The notes beneath the pieces are model-generated. The model had not been told where the DNA came from, did no database searches, and saw nothing but the letters and a program-made list of their open reading frames with translations. Of a stretch of DNA of 10,126 bases, positions 1 to 7,236 are shown piece by piece. Position numbers and translations under genes: made by a program. Source of the stretch: JANYCO01 sp964437245 (GTDB taxonomy: Bacteria > Bacteroidota > Bacteroidia > Cytophagales > Cytophagaceae); NCBI GenBank assembly GCA_964437245.1, contig CAYTGJ010000159.1, forward strand, positions 1-10,126. Direction: 5' to 3'. Each line of letters starts with the position of its first letter. Position 1 is the first letter of the stretch.

Positions 1-2163
1 GAAGACCTTCATGCCAAACCTTCCCGCATCCTGATCTCCGACCTGATCAAGATCATCATGCAGATCGAAGGGGTAGTGAGTGTTAAAAACCTTTATCTTA
101 AGATCGGGGAAAAGTCGTACGACAATCAGATCGAGATAGGAGAGGAAGAGCTTCCCCGGCTGATCACCCAGATGGGGGAGGCTGGAGCGAAGGCTGTAAA
201 CTTTTACCGTGGTTCGGTACAATACAACAACATTGATTATAATCTGGTGAAAAGAAAGCTCAACGAGCTTACTTCTGCCAACAAAAGAGTGTACCGCCTG
301 AGCGAAGAGACCATCCGTATTCCGGAAGGAGAATCGCTGGAACTGGAAGAGTATTTCTCCATACAGAATGATTTTCCGCTGATCTACGGCATCGGAGAGG
401 AAGGGATTCCTCATTCCCCCGGACAGAAAAGAAAGGGACAAGCCAAGCAAATGAAAGGATATTTACTGCTGTTTGAGCAGATCATGGCCAACTATCTTTC
501 TCAGCTTGCCCATGCCAAAGACCTTTTTTCACTCAATGCCGAGGTCCGGCAAACTTATTTTTACCAATCCCTGGAAACAACCGTTCCGGATGTAAAGCCT
601 TTGCTCAAGCAAAAACGTTATCAGTTTGAAGAAGCCAACGGGTTTTATGAGTACGAAAATTTTCTTTCCTACCAGACAGGACTTCCTGAACTGGTCAGGA
701 TGAAAGACAATTATACCGACCGGAGAAATCGTTTCCTGGATTACCTGCTGGCCATCCACGGAGAAGCCTATACCCCGTATTCACTGGATCAGTTCAATTA
801 TTATTTTGGAGAAACAGAGTTTGAAAAACACCTGATCCAGAATAAGACCCGTCTGTTGCGGTCGCTTTCTTCCATTAATAAAAACAGGGCCAAGGCGTTT
901 AACTATAAGCAAAAGAGTCTTGATACCGACAATATCACCGGTCTGGAGGCCAAGATCTCTTTGCTGCTCGGGTTGGGGATCGGCGACGAAAGCAGTGAAG
1001 AAACGACCGGATATAAAGCGCATTCGCTGATTAATACTTACAGCCGGTACGGACTCAAGCTGATGAAAGCGTCTACCACCCGTTTCAGAAGAAAACCCTG
1101 GGACAATGAGGCAATGATCAAAAGTGACCTCGTAGACGACGAATATATACAGAAGCATTTTGATTACATAGATACCGAAGATGCGGATATCATGGATTTT
1201 TCTGAAGAGCAGCAGGAATTTCTGCTGAGGCAAACACTTCCTTTCCGATCAAAGATGCTTACAGAGTTTTTCCTGCGCGAAGGGTTAAATATAGAACAAT
1301 ACAAGATCGGAGAGGTGAAAGGAGAAACCGAAAGCTTATGGCTCGTTTTGTTCAAACATAAAAACGAAGACGAATGGATCGAAGTAGCTTCCTATCCGTC
1401 AGAGCAGGAAGCGAATGTAGGAGTACAGGTACTGTTAAAATTCCTGAAGAAACTCAATATTGAGACCGAAGGATTGCATATCCTGGAGCATGTGTTGCTA
1501 AGGCCGGACCTGAACGACGGACGTTATGGTATTTTCATGCTTTCCCCGGATGGCAAACCATTACTGAGAAGTATCCGACTCTATACGTTTGAGGAAAGAA
1601 AAGGAGTGATCGAGGAATTAAGAAAGCATATAGCGTATTATGAAAACTATTCGGTAGAAGCTACTCCGGAAAAAGACTTTGAAGTACATTTCAAAACTTC
1701 CGATGGCGTTCATACCTTTGTCAGTGTAGAGGCCAAGCCTTCGGTGGAAGAAACGCACCAGGACATGGAAACGCTTTACAAGCTGATGTCCGACCAGGTT
1801 CAGATCATCCCTTATAAAAATAAAATAGGCCTGTACATCCGTTATTCCGATCAGGAAGCACTGATCCCGGAAGATTTTTTCAGCTACCGTTCCAGTATTC
1901 TTATTCCTACCTGGTCGGCCCGTTTTGACAACCCCGAGTTCCGGGCGATTGCGGAAGACATTATTGCTGAAAACAGCCCTGCCAATGTATCCTTACAGAT
2001 CCTGTGGGTCAATCCGGAAGACATGGAAGAATTTGAACAAAAATATTATGCCTGGATGGAAGAAAAAGCCCTTGAGGCCTCTGATAAGGAGAAGCTGGAC
2101 GACCTGAACAATACACTAGCCCTGATGCTGATCAAATTCAGAAAACGAAATGCCCCACAATAG
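1..2163 (+). CDS. eCIS structural protein, probably baseplate-type (Afp12-like), 5' truncated
   Basis: The frame is open from base 1, so the gene begins upstream of the window; the ATG at 58 lies inside a conserved-looking stretch (ILISDLIKIIMQIEGVVSV) and is not a convincing start. About 720 residues are visible. Counting from the ATG at 58, residues 101-159 hold a block (FPLIYGIG, then KRKGQAKQMKGYLLLFEQ and NYLSQLAHAKDLFS) that I associate with large baseplate-region proteins of extracellular contractile injection systems. A second typical motif, LHILEHVLLRP, lies near residue 474. The C-terminus (VSLQILWVNPEDMEEFEQKY) is also of that type. No signal peptide or membrane segment is visible, as expected for a particle component assembled in the cytoplasm. 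Its last 14 bases overlap the tape measure gene, which supports the eCIS assignment. The exact counterpart (Afp12 or another baseplate subunit) is inference. Confidence 0.72.
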   Translation, partial: EDLHAKPSRILISDLIKIIMQIEGVVSVKNLYLKIGEKSYDNQIEIGEEELPRLITQMGEAGAKAVNFYRGSVQYNNIDYNLVKRKLNELTSANKRVYRLSEETIRIPEGESLELEEYFSIQNDFPLIYGIGEEGIPHSPGQKRKGQAKQMKGYLLLFEQIMANYLSQLAHAKDLFSLNAEVRQTYFYQSLETTVPDVKPLLKQKRYQFEEANGFYEYENFLSYQTGLPELVRMKDNYTDRRNRFLDYLLAIHGEAYTPYSLDQFNYYFGETEFEKHLIQNKTRLLRSLSSINKNRAKAFNYKQKSLDTDNITGLEAKISLLLGLGIGDESSEETTGYKAHSLINTYSRYGLKLMKASTTRFRRKPWDNEAMIKSDLVDDEYIQKHFDYIDTEDADIMDFSEEQQEFLLRQTLPFRSKMLTEFFLREGLNIEQYKIGEVKGETESLWLVLFKHKNEDEWIEVASYPSEQEANVGVQVLLKFLKKLNIETEGLHILEHVLLRPDLNDGRYGIFMLSPDGKPLLRSIRLYTFEERKGVIEELRKHIAYYENYSVEATPEKDFEVHFKTSDGVHTFVSVEAKPSVEETHQDMETLYKLMSDQVQIIPYKNKIGLYIRYSDQEALIPEDFFSYRSSILIPTWSARFDNPEFRAIAEDIIAENSPANVSLQILWVNPEDMEEFEQKYYAWMEEKALEASDKEKLDDLNNTLALMLIKFRKRNAPQ

Positions 2164-4618
2164 ACCGCATGTCATAGGAAAGCAAGTATTTGAAGCAGCG
2201 TATCATTCGTCGGAAAACGGACTGGCGTTTCGTACAGACTTTACGGAAACGATCAAAAAATATTTACTGCCGGTTATTGAGGAGGTGCTGGACGAACTGG
2301 ATCTTCCTGGCTATTTAGTACGTATTGAAAAACTCGAGCTGGAGCTGGAAAACATCGCTTATCCCTTTGACGAATATCTGCTGAAGGAACTTCTGAAAAA
2401 CAAGCTCCGGGAAGAGCTAAACTTCAGGATCGTAAGCATCCGGCACCGCAAGCAGGAAAAAAGAGCAGGCGAGGATATGCTGATCCCGCTCCGCAAAACA
2501 GAAGAAGAACTGTTGCTGTTTTTTCTCCGTTCAGGAGCACTCCCCTGGTGGAATTCAGAAAGTAAGAATTTTCAGTTTTCGGTAGAAGAGCTGATAGACC
2601 GGCTGGTGGAAAAAGCTCCGAAATCCCTCGGGCATGTGTTGGAAAAAGTACAACGGCAGCCGGCAGCTCTACAAAGGTTTATTTTTCATATTCCTGAAAA
2701 AACATTATTTCAGTTGATCGAATCTTTGTCCGGAATTCCGGTAGCTACGCTGGAAATACTCAGGGACCGGTTCAGAAAAGAATCTTTTGAAAAAGAACTT
2801 ACTTCTTTCGCGGTACGATACCGCCAATTTTTTCTGTCGTATTTTATCCTGCAGAAAAAGAAACATGTTCACTATCCGGAGGTCAGGCTTTTTTTTGCAG
2901 AATACCTGATGGAGCAGCGGATTGTGGAGGAATACCAGTTAGTAGACCTCTTTCCCGAACATTTTCTGATGCAATGGGTAGAGCGTAATTTCCCTTCTTA
3001 TGCAGCACTGTTCCGGCAGTATATCACCAAAATACAGGCCCATGAGAAAGTAGAAAGCAGCAAGGCGTATAAAACACTTTTTTATTCGTTCCTTAAAAAC
3101 CGTTCTGAAAAAAGGACACTGTTGACCGAAACCATTGCCCGGGAAATGGCTGTGTATTCCAGGGAGCTGGCAGAAGAGATCCGCCGGATCGAAAAACAGC
3201 CAACCGGTTTTATAGAGGAAGAACTCGTCAGAACCACATCGTATTTTGAAGACGTACAGAACCGGCTACTTAATTACCTTCAATACGGTATTGTGACCTG
3301 GGAAGAAAGACATACCGGTATCCAGGGGATCGAGGCATTACTGCTTGAGTGGCATGAGAAGTATCCTGACCGTTTGGAGAGGTTGTTCTCGCTCATCCCT
3401 CTGAAACATTACCCGGCAGTGTTGAACCGGCTGGAGCGTAGCTTTCGGAAAGAAATCCCGGAAATGTTGTTTACCCGTTATTTCAACAAAGAAACAGCGC
3501 TCCGGCAAATGGATTCGGTCCAGTACCGGAAAGAGATCCTGGAGCTGTTTTTTGAAAAAGGAATGGTATCCTGGCAGGAACAGGTCAATAATACAATTCC
3601 TGTTATAGAGAAGATCATTAAGGAATACTATGAAGAAGATCCTGCACGTTTTGTCAGAAACCTGAGAGGCTGGCACGAAGCAGGAGGAGAAAGATTGAAG
3701 AAAGCTGCCTTTTTATTTTCGGAAGAGTTCAGGACGTTTCTGGAAGATATTCTGTCTGGTGAAGAGGACGTCCCTCGTTCCGGATTACCGGATGCTCTGG
3801 CATTGCCTTCCGATCCGGATACGATCGTGTATTATCTGTCCTATTTTGAACGTTACCGGATGCTTCCGGAAGGACTTTCGTTTTCGCTGGAGGCATTGGT
3901 ACGGTTGTTCGTCACTCAGTTTGAGAAAGAAAGTAAATTGTATTTTACGCTGGCGGCATACGAGGGATATGCGCTCTTGAAGCAATCTTTTCCGCCGGAG
4001 GTACGCTCCAGCATTAATGAATGGATCCGGACCGAAAAACCTCCTGTGGAGATCCGGGAGCAGGAGCAGAAACTTCCTGGAAAAAAAGACCCGGAGCGGC
4101 CGCCTGATTTGACTATCGAACCGGTGTACATTGCGAATGCGGGATTGGTATTGATCCACCCGTTTCTTCAGCGGTTTTTTTCTTTATGTAAACTCCTGGA
4201 GAAAAGAAAATTTAAAGACGAGGCATCGGCTCATAAAGCGGTACATCTTCTGCAATACATTGTAGCAAAGGACGACAAGCGGGAAGAACATCAGCTGGTA
4301 TTGAATAAGATCCTCTGCGGTATCCCACTGTCCGAACCGGTAGACCAGACGATTGTCCTGACCGAAGAGGAAAAGGAGATCTGTGAAAGTCTCATCAGCG
4401 GAGTAGTGGAGAACTGGCCGATCCTCAAGAAAACCAGCAATGATAATTTCAGGGTTTCTTTTTTGCGCAGGGAGGGAAGGCTTCTGGAAGATGAAAAAGG
4501 CTGGCTGTTGAAAGTAGAGGAACGCAGTTTTGACATGCTGCTGGAAAAACTTCCCTGGTCAGTGTCCATGTTCCGGCTTCCGTGGATGGAGAAAATGATA
4601 CAGGTGGAGTGGCATTAG
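2150..4618 (+). CDS. Contractile injection system tape measure protein
   Basis: This 822-residue protein matches the eCIS tape measure family (Afp14-like) at both ends. The N-terminus (residues about 6-68) has the family pattern: HVIGKQVFE, then LLPVIEEVLDELDLPG, then VRIEKLELEL. The C-terminus has NAGLVLIHPFLQRFF (near 662), LLQYIVA, HQLVLNKILCGIPL, a LKKTS-type segment, and the end LPWSVSMFRLPWMEKMIQVEW. The middle is charged and largely helical, as expected for a protein extended inside the tube lumen, and its length should scale with tube length. The ATG at 2150 overlaps the upstream gene by 14 bases, so the two are translationally coupled. In Afp/PVC-type operons an AAA+ ATPase gene follows the tape measure gene; here the AT-rich region begins at once. 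Family assignment is recognition of the motifs, not a search. Confidence 0.9.
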   Translation: MPHNRPHVIGKQVFEAAYHSSENGLAFRTDFTETIKKYLLPVIEEVLDELDLPGYLVRIEKLELELENIAYPFDEYLLKELLKNKLREELNFRIVSIRHRKQEKRAGEDMLIPLRKTEEELLLFFLRSGALPWWNSESKNFQFSVEELIDRLVEKAPKSLGHVLEKVQRQPAALQRFIFHIPEKTLFQLIESLSGIPVATLEILRDRFRKESFEKELTSFAVRYRQFFLSYFILQKKKHVHYPEVRLFFAEYLMEQRIVEEYQLVDLFPEHFLMQWVERNFPSYAALFRQYITKIQAHEKVESSKAYKTLFYSFLKNRSEKRTLLTETIAREMAVYSRELAEEIRRIEKQPTGFIEEELVRTTSYFEDVQNRLLNYLQYGIVTWEERHTGIQGIEALLLEWHEKYPDRLERLFSLIPLKHYPAVLNRLERSFRKEIPEMLFTRYFNKETALRQMDSVQYRKEILELFFEKGMVSWQEQVNNTIPVIEKIIKEYYEEDPARFVRNLRGWHEAGGERLKKAAFLFSEEFRTFLEDILSGEEDVPRSGLPDALALPSDPDTIVYYLSYFERYRMLPEGLSFSLEALVRLFVTQFEKESKLYFTLAAYEGYALLKQSFPPEVRSSINEWIRTEKPPVEIREQEQKLPGKKDPERPPDLTIEPVYIANAGLVLIHPFLQRFFSLCKLLEKRKFKDEASAHKAVHLLQYIVAKDDKREEHQLVLNKILCGIPLSEPVDQTIVLTEEEKEICESLISGVVENWPILKKTSNDNFRVSFLRREGRLLEDEKGWLLKVEERSFDMLLEKLPWSVSMFRLPWMEKMIQVEWH

Positions 4619-4801
4619 TGGGAGTTTTTGATCGGATAAAATGTCGGGGGGAAGGATTGGATTTGTGAAGAATGTATTTTATATTGGAGGACTAACAGCT
4701 GTGGGAATTAATCATTGTACGAGGGTATTTCTGTTTATTATTGTTTTTACATGGATTTTTCAATCGTCGTATAAATGAGATATGGCTGCAATGGGTGAAT
4801 A

Positions 4802-4809
4802 TATTTTTG
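4802..4809 (+). promoter_or_regulatory. Possible Bacteroidota -7 element
   Basis: TATTTTTG fits the Bacteroidota consensus TAnnTTTG and lies about 33 bases before the ATG at 4843, so it could drive the 4843-5896 genes. No TTG is visible at a proper -33 spacing, so this is a weak call. The 224 bases between the tape measure stop and 4843 otherwise contain no gene I can support and no clear terminator hairpin for the eCIS operon. Confidence 0.2.
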
Positions 4810-4842
4810 TACGGTATTAGTAATACTCAAAAAAATAAAACT

Positions 4843-5012
4843 ATGGCAAGAAACCAAGAACTAATTGAACTACTTGAGCTTGATTTAGGTCTTTCAATAG
4901 TAAACAGAAGACCTTACGCAAAATAAATCTTCAAAAGGAATTTAAACTAACATATACTGGAAAGCAAACATCATTTGAGGCTTCATTTGTTAGAGGGAAA
5001 TATTTTTACTAA
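4843..5012 (+). pseudogene. Small gene broken by a frameshift (or a 27-residue ORF)
   Basis: An ATG behind an A-rich leader (AAAAATAAAACT) opens a frame of only 27 residues, MARNQELIELLELDLGLSIV and then NRRPYAK, ending at a TAA at 4924-4926. The -1 frame, entered at the AAAA run at 4920-4923, continues without a stop to 5012 and reads as ordinary protein: INLQKEFKLTYTGKQ, then TSFEASFVRGKYFY. Joined, the two halves give about 57 residues. This reads as a single small gene with a one-base indel at a homopolymer, although a sequencing error or a recoding event at the A-run would look the same. I do not recognise the product. It lies 20 bases upstream of the next gene's ATG, so it would have been part of the same transcript as the membrane protein pair. 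Confidence 0.45.
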
Positions 5013-5031
5013 TACTAAAATAAATAAAATT

Positions 5032-5316
5032 ATGTCACCAAACGCAACTATTCAAGACATTGAAAGAATTCTTGATAAGACATTAGATAGATTAAAATTT
5101 GAAAGATTTACCTATCTAATTCTAATTACTATTTGTATAGTATCAATAATGGGAGTCGCAATCTATCTCGCTATTTGGAAGGATAAAATAGAATATTTTG
5201 TTTCATTATTAGCTCCAACTGGAATTTTGACATTTTGTTTATCTAGAATTTTTAAAATATGGGATGACATTATGAAAATTTTAATAAATCTAAAAATTAA
5301 AAATAATGAAGAATAA
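5032..5316 (+). CDS. Small two-helix membrane protein, function unknown
   Basis: I place the start at the ATG at 5032 (94 residues) because it follows an A-rich leader typical of Bacteroidota starts. A longer frame opening with TTG at 4975 would overlap the preceding coding-like sequence. The protein has a charged amphipathic N-terminus (IQDIERILDKTLDRLKFERF, residues 7-26), a strong membrane helix at about 27-48, a short charged turn (WKDKIEY), a second helix at about 54-72 and a basic tail. The likely topology is a helical hairpin with both ends on the cytoplasmic side. The stop overlaps the next start by 11 bases, so the two are almost certainly co-translated and may form a complex. No family recognised. 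Confidence 0.75.
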   Translation: MSPNATIQDIERILDKTLDRLKFERFTYLILITICIVSIMGVAIYLAIWKDKIEYFVSLLAPTGILTFCLSRIFKIWDDIMKILINLKIKNNEE

Positions 5317-5896
5317 TATTAGAGTTTTTACAATAGTTGGCATTGTTGCTTCTCTCATAGGTTATTTTTACTTATTGTATACAAGTTATTCTCTAAGCGA
5401 GGCCATTTCTTCAATGCAGATTGAAGTAGGGGAGTTAGAGGACAGAAAACAAAAGTTAACGAATGAAATAAAACAGCTTGATAACTATAATGCAAGACAA
5501 GATAGTATAATTCAATCTTCGAATGATGTTAACACTCGAATACAAGGGATTGAATTAAAACAGGAAATGGGAGAACCAATAAGTGATTATTTTGTAATAA
5601 CACAATCCCAAAATAGAAACTTGGAAAATGCACAAAAATATGAAGAAGAAGGTTTTCAATATTTAGTAGAACGAAATGTGGACTTAGCAATAAGTTCGTT
5701 TAAGAAAAGTGAAAATTCATACAATAGTTATCATCAAGTATTTGAAATTGCTAGATATTTAAGTCAAAACAAAAAAGAGCTAAGCGATAAAAATTCCCAA
5801 TTTTGGATAATTGCCTACAAAACTATTTTGAAAGATTTCAGCTATAAGTTGCCTCTTCAATATAAGCAAAAATTGGAGGAGCTGGTATCTCTGTAA
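5306..5896 (+). CDS. Membrane-anchored coiled-coil protein with TPR-like C-terminal domain
   Basis: 196 residues. An N-terminal membrane segment (about 7-26) without a signal cleavage motif is followed by a probable coiled coil (about 34-66, rich in E, K, Q and L) and a soluble helical domain. Residues about 107-140 (NAQKYEEEGFQYLVERN, then VDLAISSFKKSE) look like a TPR-type helix pair, followed by an aromatic-rich helical stretch (SYHQVFEIARYLSQNKKEL, FWIIAYKTILKDFSYKLP). I have seen similar helical stretches in Bacteroidota proteins of unknown function but cannot name a family. The start ATG lies within the last 11 bases of the upstream gene, indicating coupling. The terminal CTG-TAA is contributed by a family 1 repeat whose hairpin begins two bases later, so the repeat serves as both stop and probable terminator. 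The TPR assignment is inference from pattern. Confidence 0.75.
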   Translation: MKNNIRVFTIVGIVASLIGYFYLLYTSYSLSEAISSMQIEVGELEDRKQKLTNEIKQLDNYNARQDSIIQSSNDVNTRIQGIELKQEMGEPISDYFVITQSQNRNLENAQKYEEEGFQYLVERNVDLAISSFKKSENSYNSYHQVFEIARYLSQNKKELSDKNSQFWIIAYKTILKDFSYKLPLQYKQKLEELVSL

Positions 5897-5963
5897 TCGC
5901 TCGGCTTTTTGCCGGGTAATGATTTTTTGTGAAGGTTTTGTCCGGACTGGTGTTCTTGAAATC
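5891..5963 (+). repeat. Family 1 intergenic repeat, copy 1 (module A)
   Basis: This copy starts at CTGTAATCGCTCGGC and ends at CTGGTGTTCTTGAAATC. It aligns along its whole length with 6404-6477 and over its first part with 8298-8360. It has the first hairpin (see terminator) and a degraded version of the second small hairpin (GGGC TTT GCCC in the other copies). Modules B and C are absent. Confidence 0.8.
5898..5929 (+). terminator. Probable intrinsic terminator within family 1 copy 1
   Basis: Stem CTCGGC (5900-5905), loop TTTTT, and GCCGGG (5911-5916) with one G-T pair, followed after a short gap by six T (5923-5928). It sits directly after the stop of the coiled-coil gene and would end the 4843-5896 transcript. 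Confidence 0.6.
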
Positions 5964-6032
5964 CGCTAAATGTTAACAGTTGTTTTTTGAGTAACTACTA
6001 AAAGTTACAGAAACAATAATGGTATACATGCT

Positions 6033-6072
6033 GATAAAATATTTTATCTGCATTTATCAAAATGCAGATAAA
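6033..6072. promoter_or_regulatory. Overlapping palindromes upstream of the 98-residue gene
   Basis: GATAAAATATTTTATC (6033-6048) is a perfect 16-base palindrome. It overlaps a second perfect inverted repeat, TTTATCTGCATTT (6043-6055) and AAATGCAGATAAA (6060-6072), separated by ATCA. The pair ends 20 bases before the ATG at 6093. The two structures share bases 6043-6048 and cannot form together. Possible readings are an operator for a dimeric regulator or a 5'-leader hairpin. No regulator gene is adjacent. Confidence 0.5.
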
Positions 6073-6092
6073 TAGATTTAAAACAAAAAATT

Positions 6093-6389
6093 ATGGACAG
6101 TAAACAACAAGAGATTATTATTTTCCTGAATGAACGAGTGTTTGATCCTATTCTTTCGTCTTTATCTGCGCCCAACGATATAAAGCAAGGTATTAGATTG
6201 ACCATAACAAGATTGAAAAATCAAAAAGATGCAGCCGGTATGGTTAAATATTTTTGGTCTTCCATAGCGGGTAAAGGAAATGCAATCTCGTTTTCTGACA
6301 AACTGAAAAATGCTGGTTATGATAGGTTCGAAGAAGTTTTAGAAGAATTCCGAGAAAAGTTTACAGATAATTGGTTAAGGACTAAATAA
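6093..6389 (+). CDS. 98-residue soluble protein of unknown function
   Basis: The ATG follows a strong A-rich leader (TTAAAACAAAAAATT). The protein has no signal peptide or membrane segment and looks helical. Recognisable blocks are FLNERVFDPIL (11-21), IRLTITRLKNQKDAAGMVKY with FWSSIAG (about 34-60), FSDKLKNAGYDRFEEVLEEF (about 67-86) and a basic end. I recall proteins with the same layout (FNxRxFDPIL, then MVKYFWSAIxG, then FTRFEEVxEEFRxKF) as widespread hypothetical proteins in several phyla, but know no function. It stands alone, with palindromes upstream and a family 1 repeat starting 14 bases after the stop, so it is a single-gene unit. It is intact and of the length I would expect for the family. 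Confidence 0.8.
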   Translation: MDSKQQEIIIFLNERVFDPILSSLSAPNDIKQGIRLTITRLKNQKDAAGMVKYFWSSIAGKGNAISFSDKLKNAGYDRFEEVLEEFREKFTDNWLRTK

Positions 6390-6403
6390 AAATACGGTGA
6401 TTC

Positions 6404-6535
6404 CTGTAATCGATCGGCTCTTTTTCCGAGTTATTATTATTTGTGAGGGCTTTGCCCGGGCTGGTGTTCCTGAAATCTTCTTATTTTCCTTATTTCCCAC
6501 GAAGAGGTATTCTAGAGGAACGATGCTGTAATCGC
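6404..6535 (+). repeat. Family 1 repeat, copy 2 (module A plus degraded B)
   Basis: Module A (6404-6477) aligns with copy 1. The first hairpin has decayed to TCGG (6414-6417) and CCGA (6426-6429) around an 8-base loop, followed by TTATTATTATT. The second hairpin, GGGC TTT GCCC (6447-6457), is intact. Bases 6489-6535 align loosely with module B of copies 3 and 4 (shared CTAGAGGA, CGAT and ATCGC) but the paired arms are eroded. It starts 14 bases after the stop of the 6093 gene and may still act as a weak terminator. Confidence 0.7.
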
Positions 6536-6629
6536 AAACAGTGGATTTAAGGATGAGTTCCAAATTGGCTTGTATGGATAATATTCTTTGACTTGTAAAT
6601 AAAAAAGAAACCGAAGAATATATTTTAAA

Positions 6630-6660
6630 ATGTATTAGGGTTTACCCCGACAAAATACAT
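6630..6660. promoter_or_regulatory. Inverted repeat upstream of the frameshifted gene
   Basis: ATGTATT (6630-6636) and AATACAT (6654-6660) form a perfect 7-base pair of arms, with an inner GGG (6638-6640) and CCC (6645-6647). It ends 32 bases before the ATG at 6693 and lies in an AT-rich leader. It could be an operator or a leader hairpin; no T-run follows, so a terminator is unlikely. The rest of the 6536-6692 stretch shows nothing I can name. Confidence 0.35.
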
Positions 6661-6692
6661 CTAATATTTAAAGAACTAAATTTATAAATGCT

Positions 6693-6988
6693 ATGAACGT
6701 AAATCAATTTATGCATTCAAATATGTCAGAAATTCAAAGAATTATTAATGAACTACCACGTCCTTTTGATTCTCATAAATTCATTCAAGTTTTACCCAAC
6801 AATTTTACTCAGCATATATAGAAATGCTGAGTGTATATAATAGTTCTGATGAATCCTTTAGAATTATACACCAACAAATCGTCCGTTTTTTATCAGAAAA
6901 TAGAAATACTTTAGGTATTGCAAAACAGGGGAAAGATAAAAGCCTTAATATTTTTGGAATATCTAATGAAAATGAAATTTGGCTATAA
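6693..6988 (+). pseudogene. Small gene interrupted by a frameshift
   Basis: The frame from the ATG at 6693 reads MNVNQFMHSNMSEIQRIINE, LPRPFDSHKFIQVL, and stops at 6819-6821. The -1 frame takes over without a gap (YSAYIEMLSVYNSSDESFR, IIHQQIVRFLSENRNTLGIA) to a TAA at 6986-6988. Together they give about 97 residues. I recall intact small bacterial proteins with the order FDSHDFI, then EYI..L, then vHaqIg.fLs.N...LGI.K.GK..S.NvFG...E...W, so the two halves appear to be one gene. The shift lies between about 6787 and 6806, where short T-runs and a CCC run occur. No function is known to me. A sequencing error cannot be excluded. A family 1 repeat begins about 40 bases after the end. Confidence 0.7.
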
Positions 6989-7027
6989 CATAATGTTAAT
7001 GGCGAAAGAGTAAAACCCTTAGCATTT

Positions 7028-7171
7028 TGTAATCGCTTGGCTCTTTTCCCTTATCGCCCTCGTTTCCAACGAGCAGTCGTGCTAGAGGAGCGATTGTATC
7101 GCCCCGAAAATCTTCTTTTTCAGAACGTTTTTAATAGATATTGTTTGTGAGGACACGAACAAAAGCAAAAA
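7028..7171 (+). repeat. Family 1 repeat, copy 3 (A deleted inside, B and C present)
   Basis: The copy begins with TGTAATCGCTTGGCTCTTTT, then jumps straight to CCCTTATCGCC: relative to copy 4, about 42 bases holding the second arm of hairpin 1 and all of hairpin 2 are missing. Module B (about 7049-7107) contains ATCGCCCTC (7053-7061) pairing with GAGGAGCGAT (7085-7094) with one bulged A, an internal CTCGTT TCC AACGAG hairpin (7059-7073), and GCGAT TGT ATCGC (7090-7102). Module C (about 7108-7171) runs from TTTTTCAGAACGTTTTT to GACACGAACAAAAGCAAAAA and matches copy 5. With its terminator arm lost, this copy probably does not terminate. Confidence 0.8.
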
Positions 7172-7236
7172 GCCAACGGTGATATGGGATATTTATGTAA
7201 TTTTACTGTCTATATAAATGACTTAGTGGCAAGTAT

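Noticed and set aside
781..1233. Minus-strand open frame of 150 codons
   Set aside because: It lies wholly within the eCIS structural gene, whose + strand reading is far better supported; the minus product has no recognisable pattern.
3785..4159. Minus-strand open frame of 124 codons, plus others in the tape measure gene
   Set aside because: Arginine-rich shadow of the tape measure coding frame; no independent start context.
6375..6563. Minus-strand frame of 62 codons
   Set aside because: Runs through family 1 copy 2 and its hairpins, so the reading is non-coding repeat sequence.
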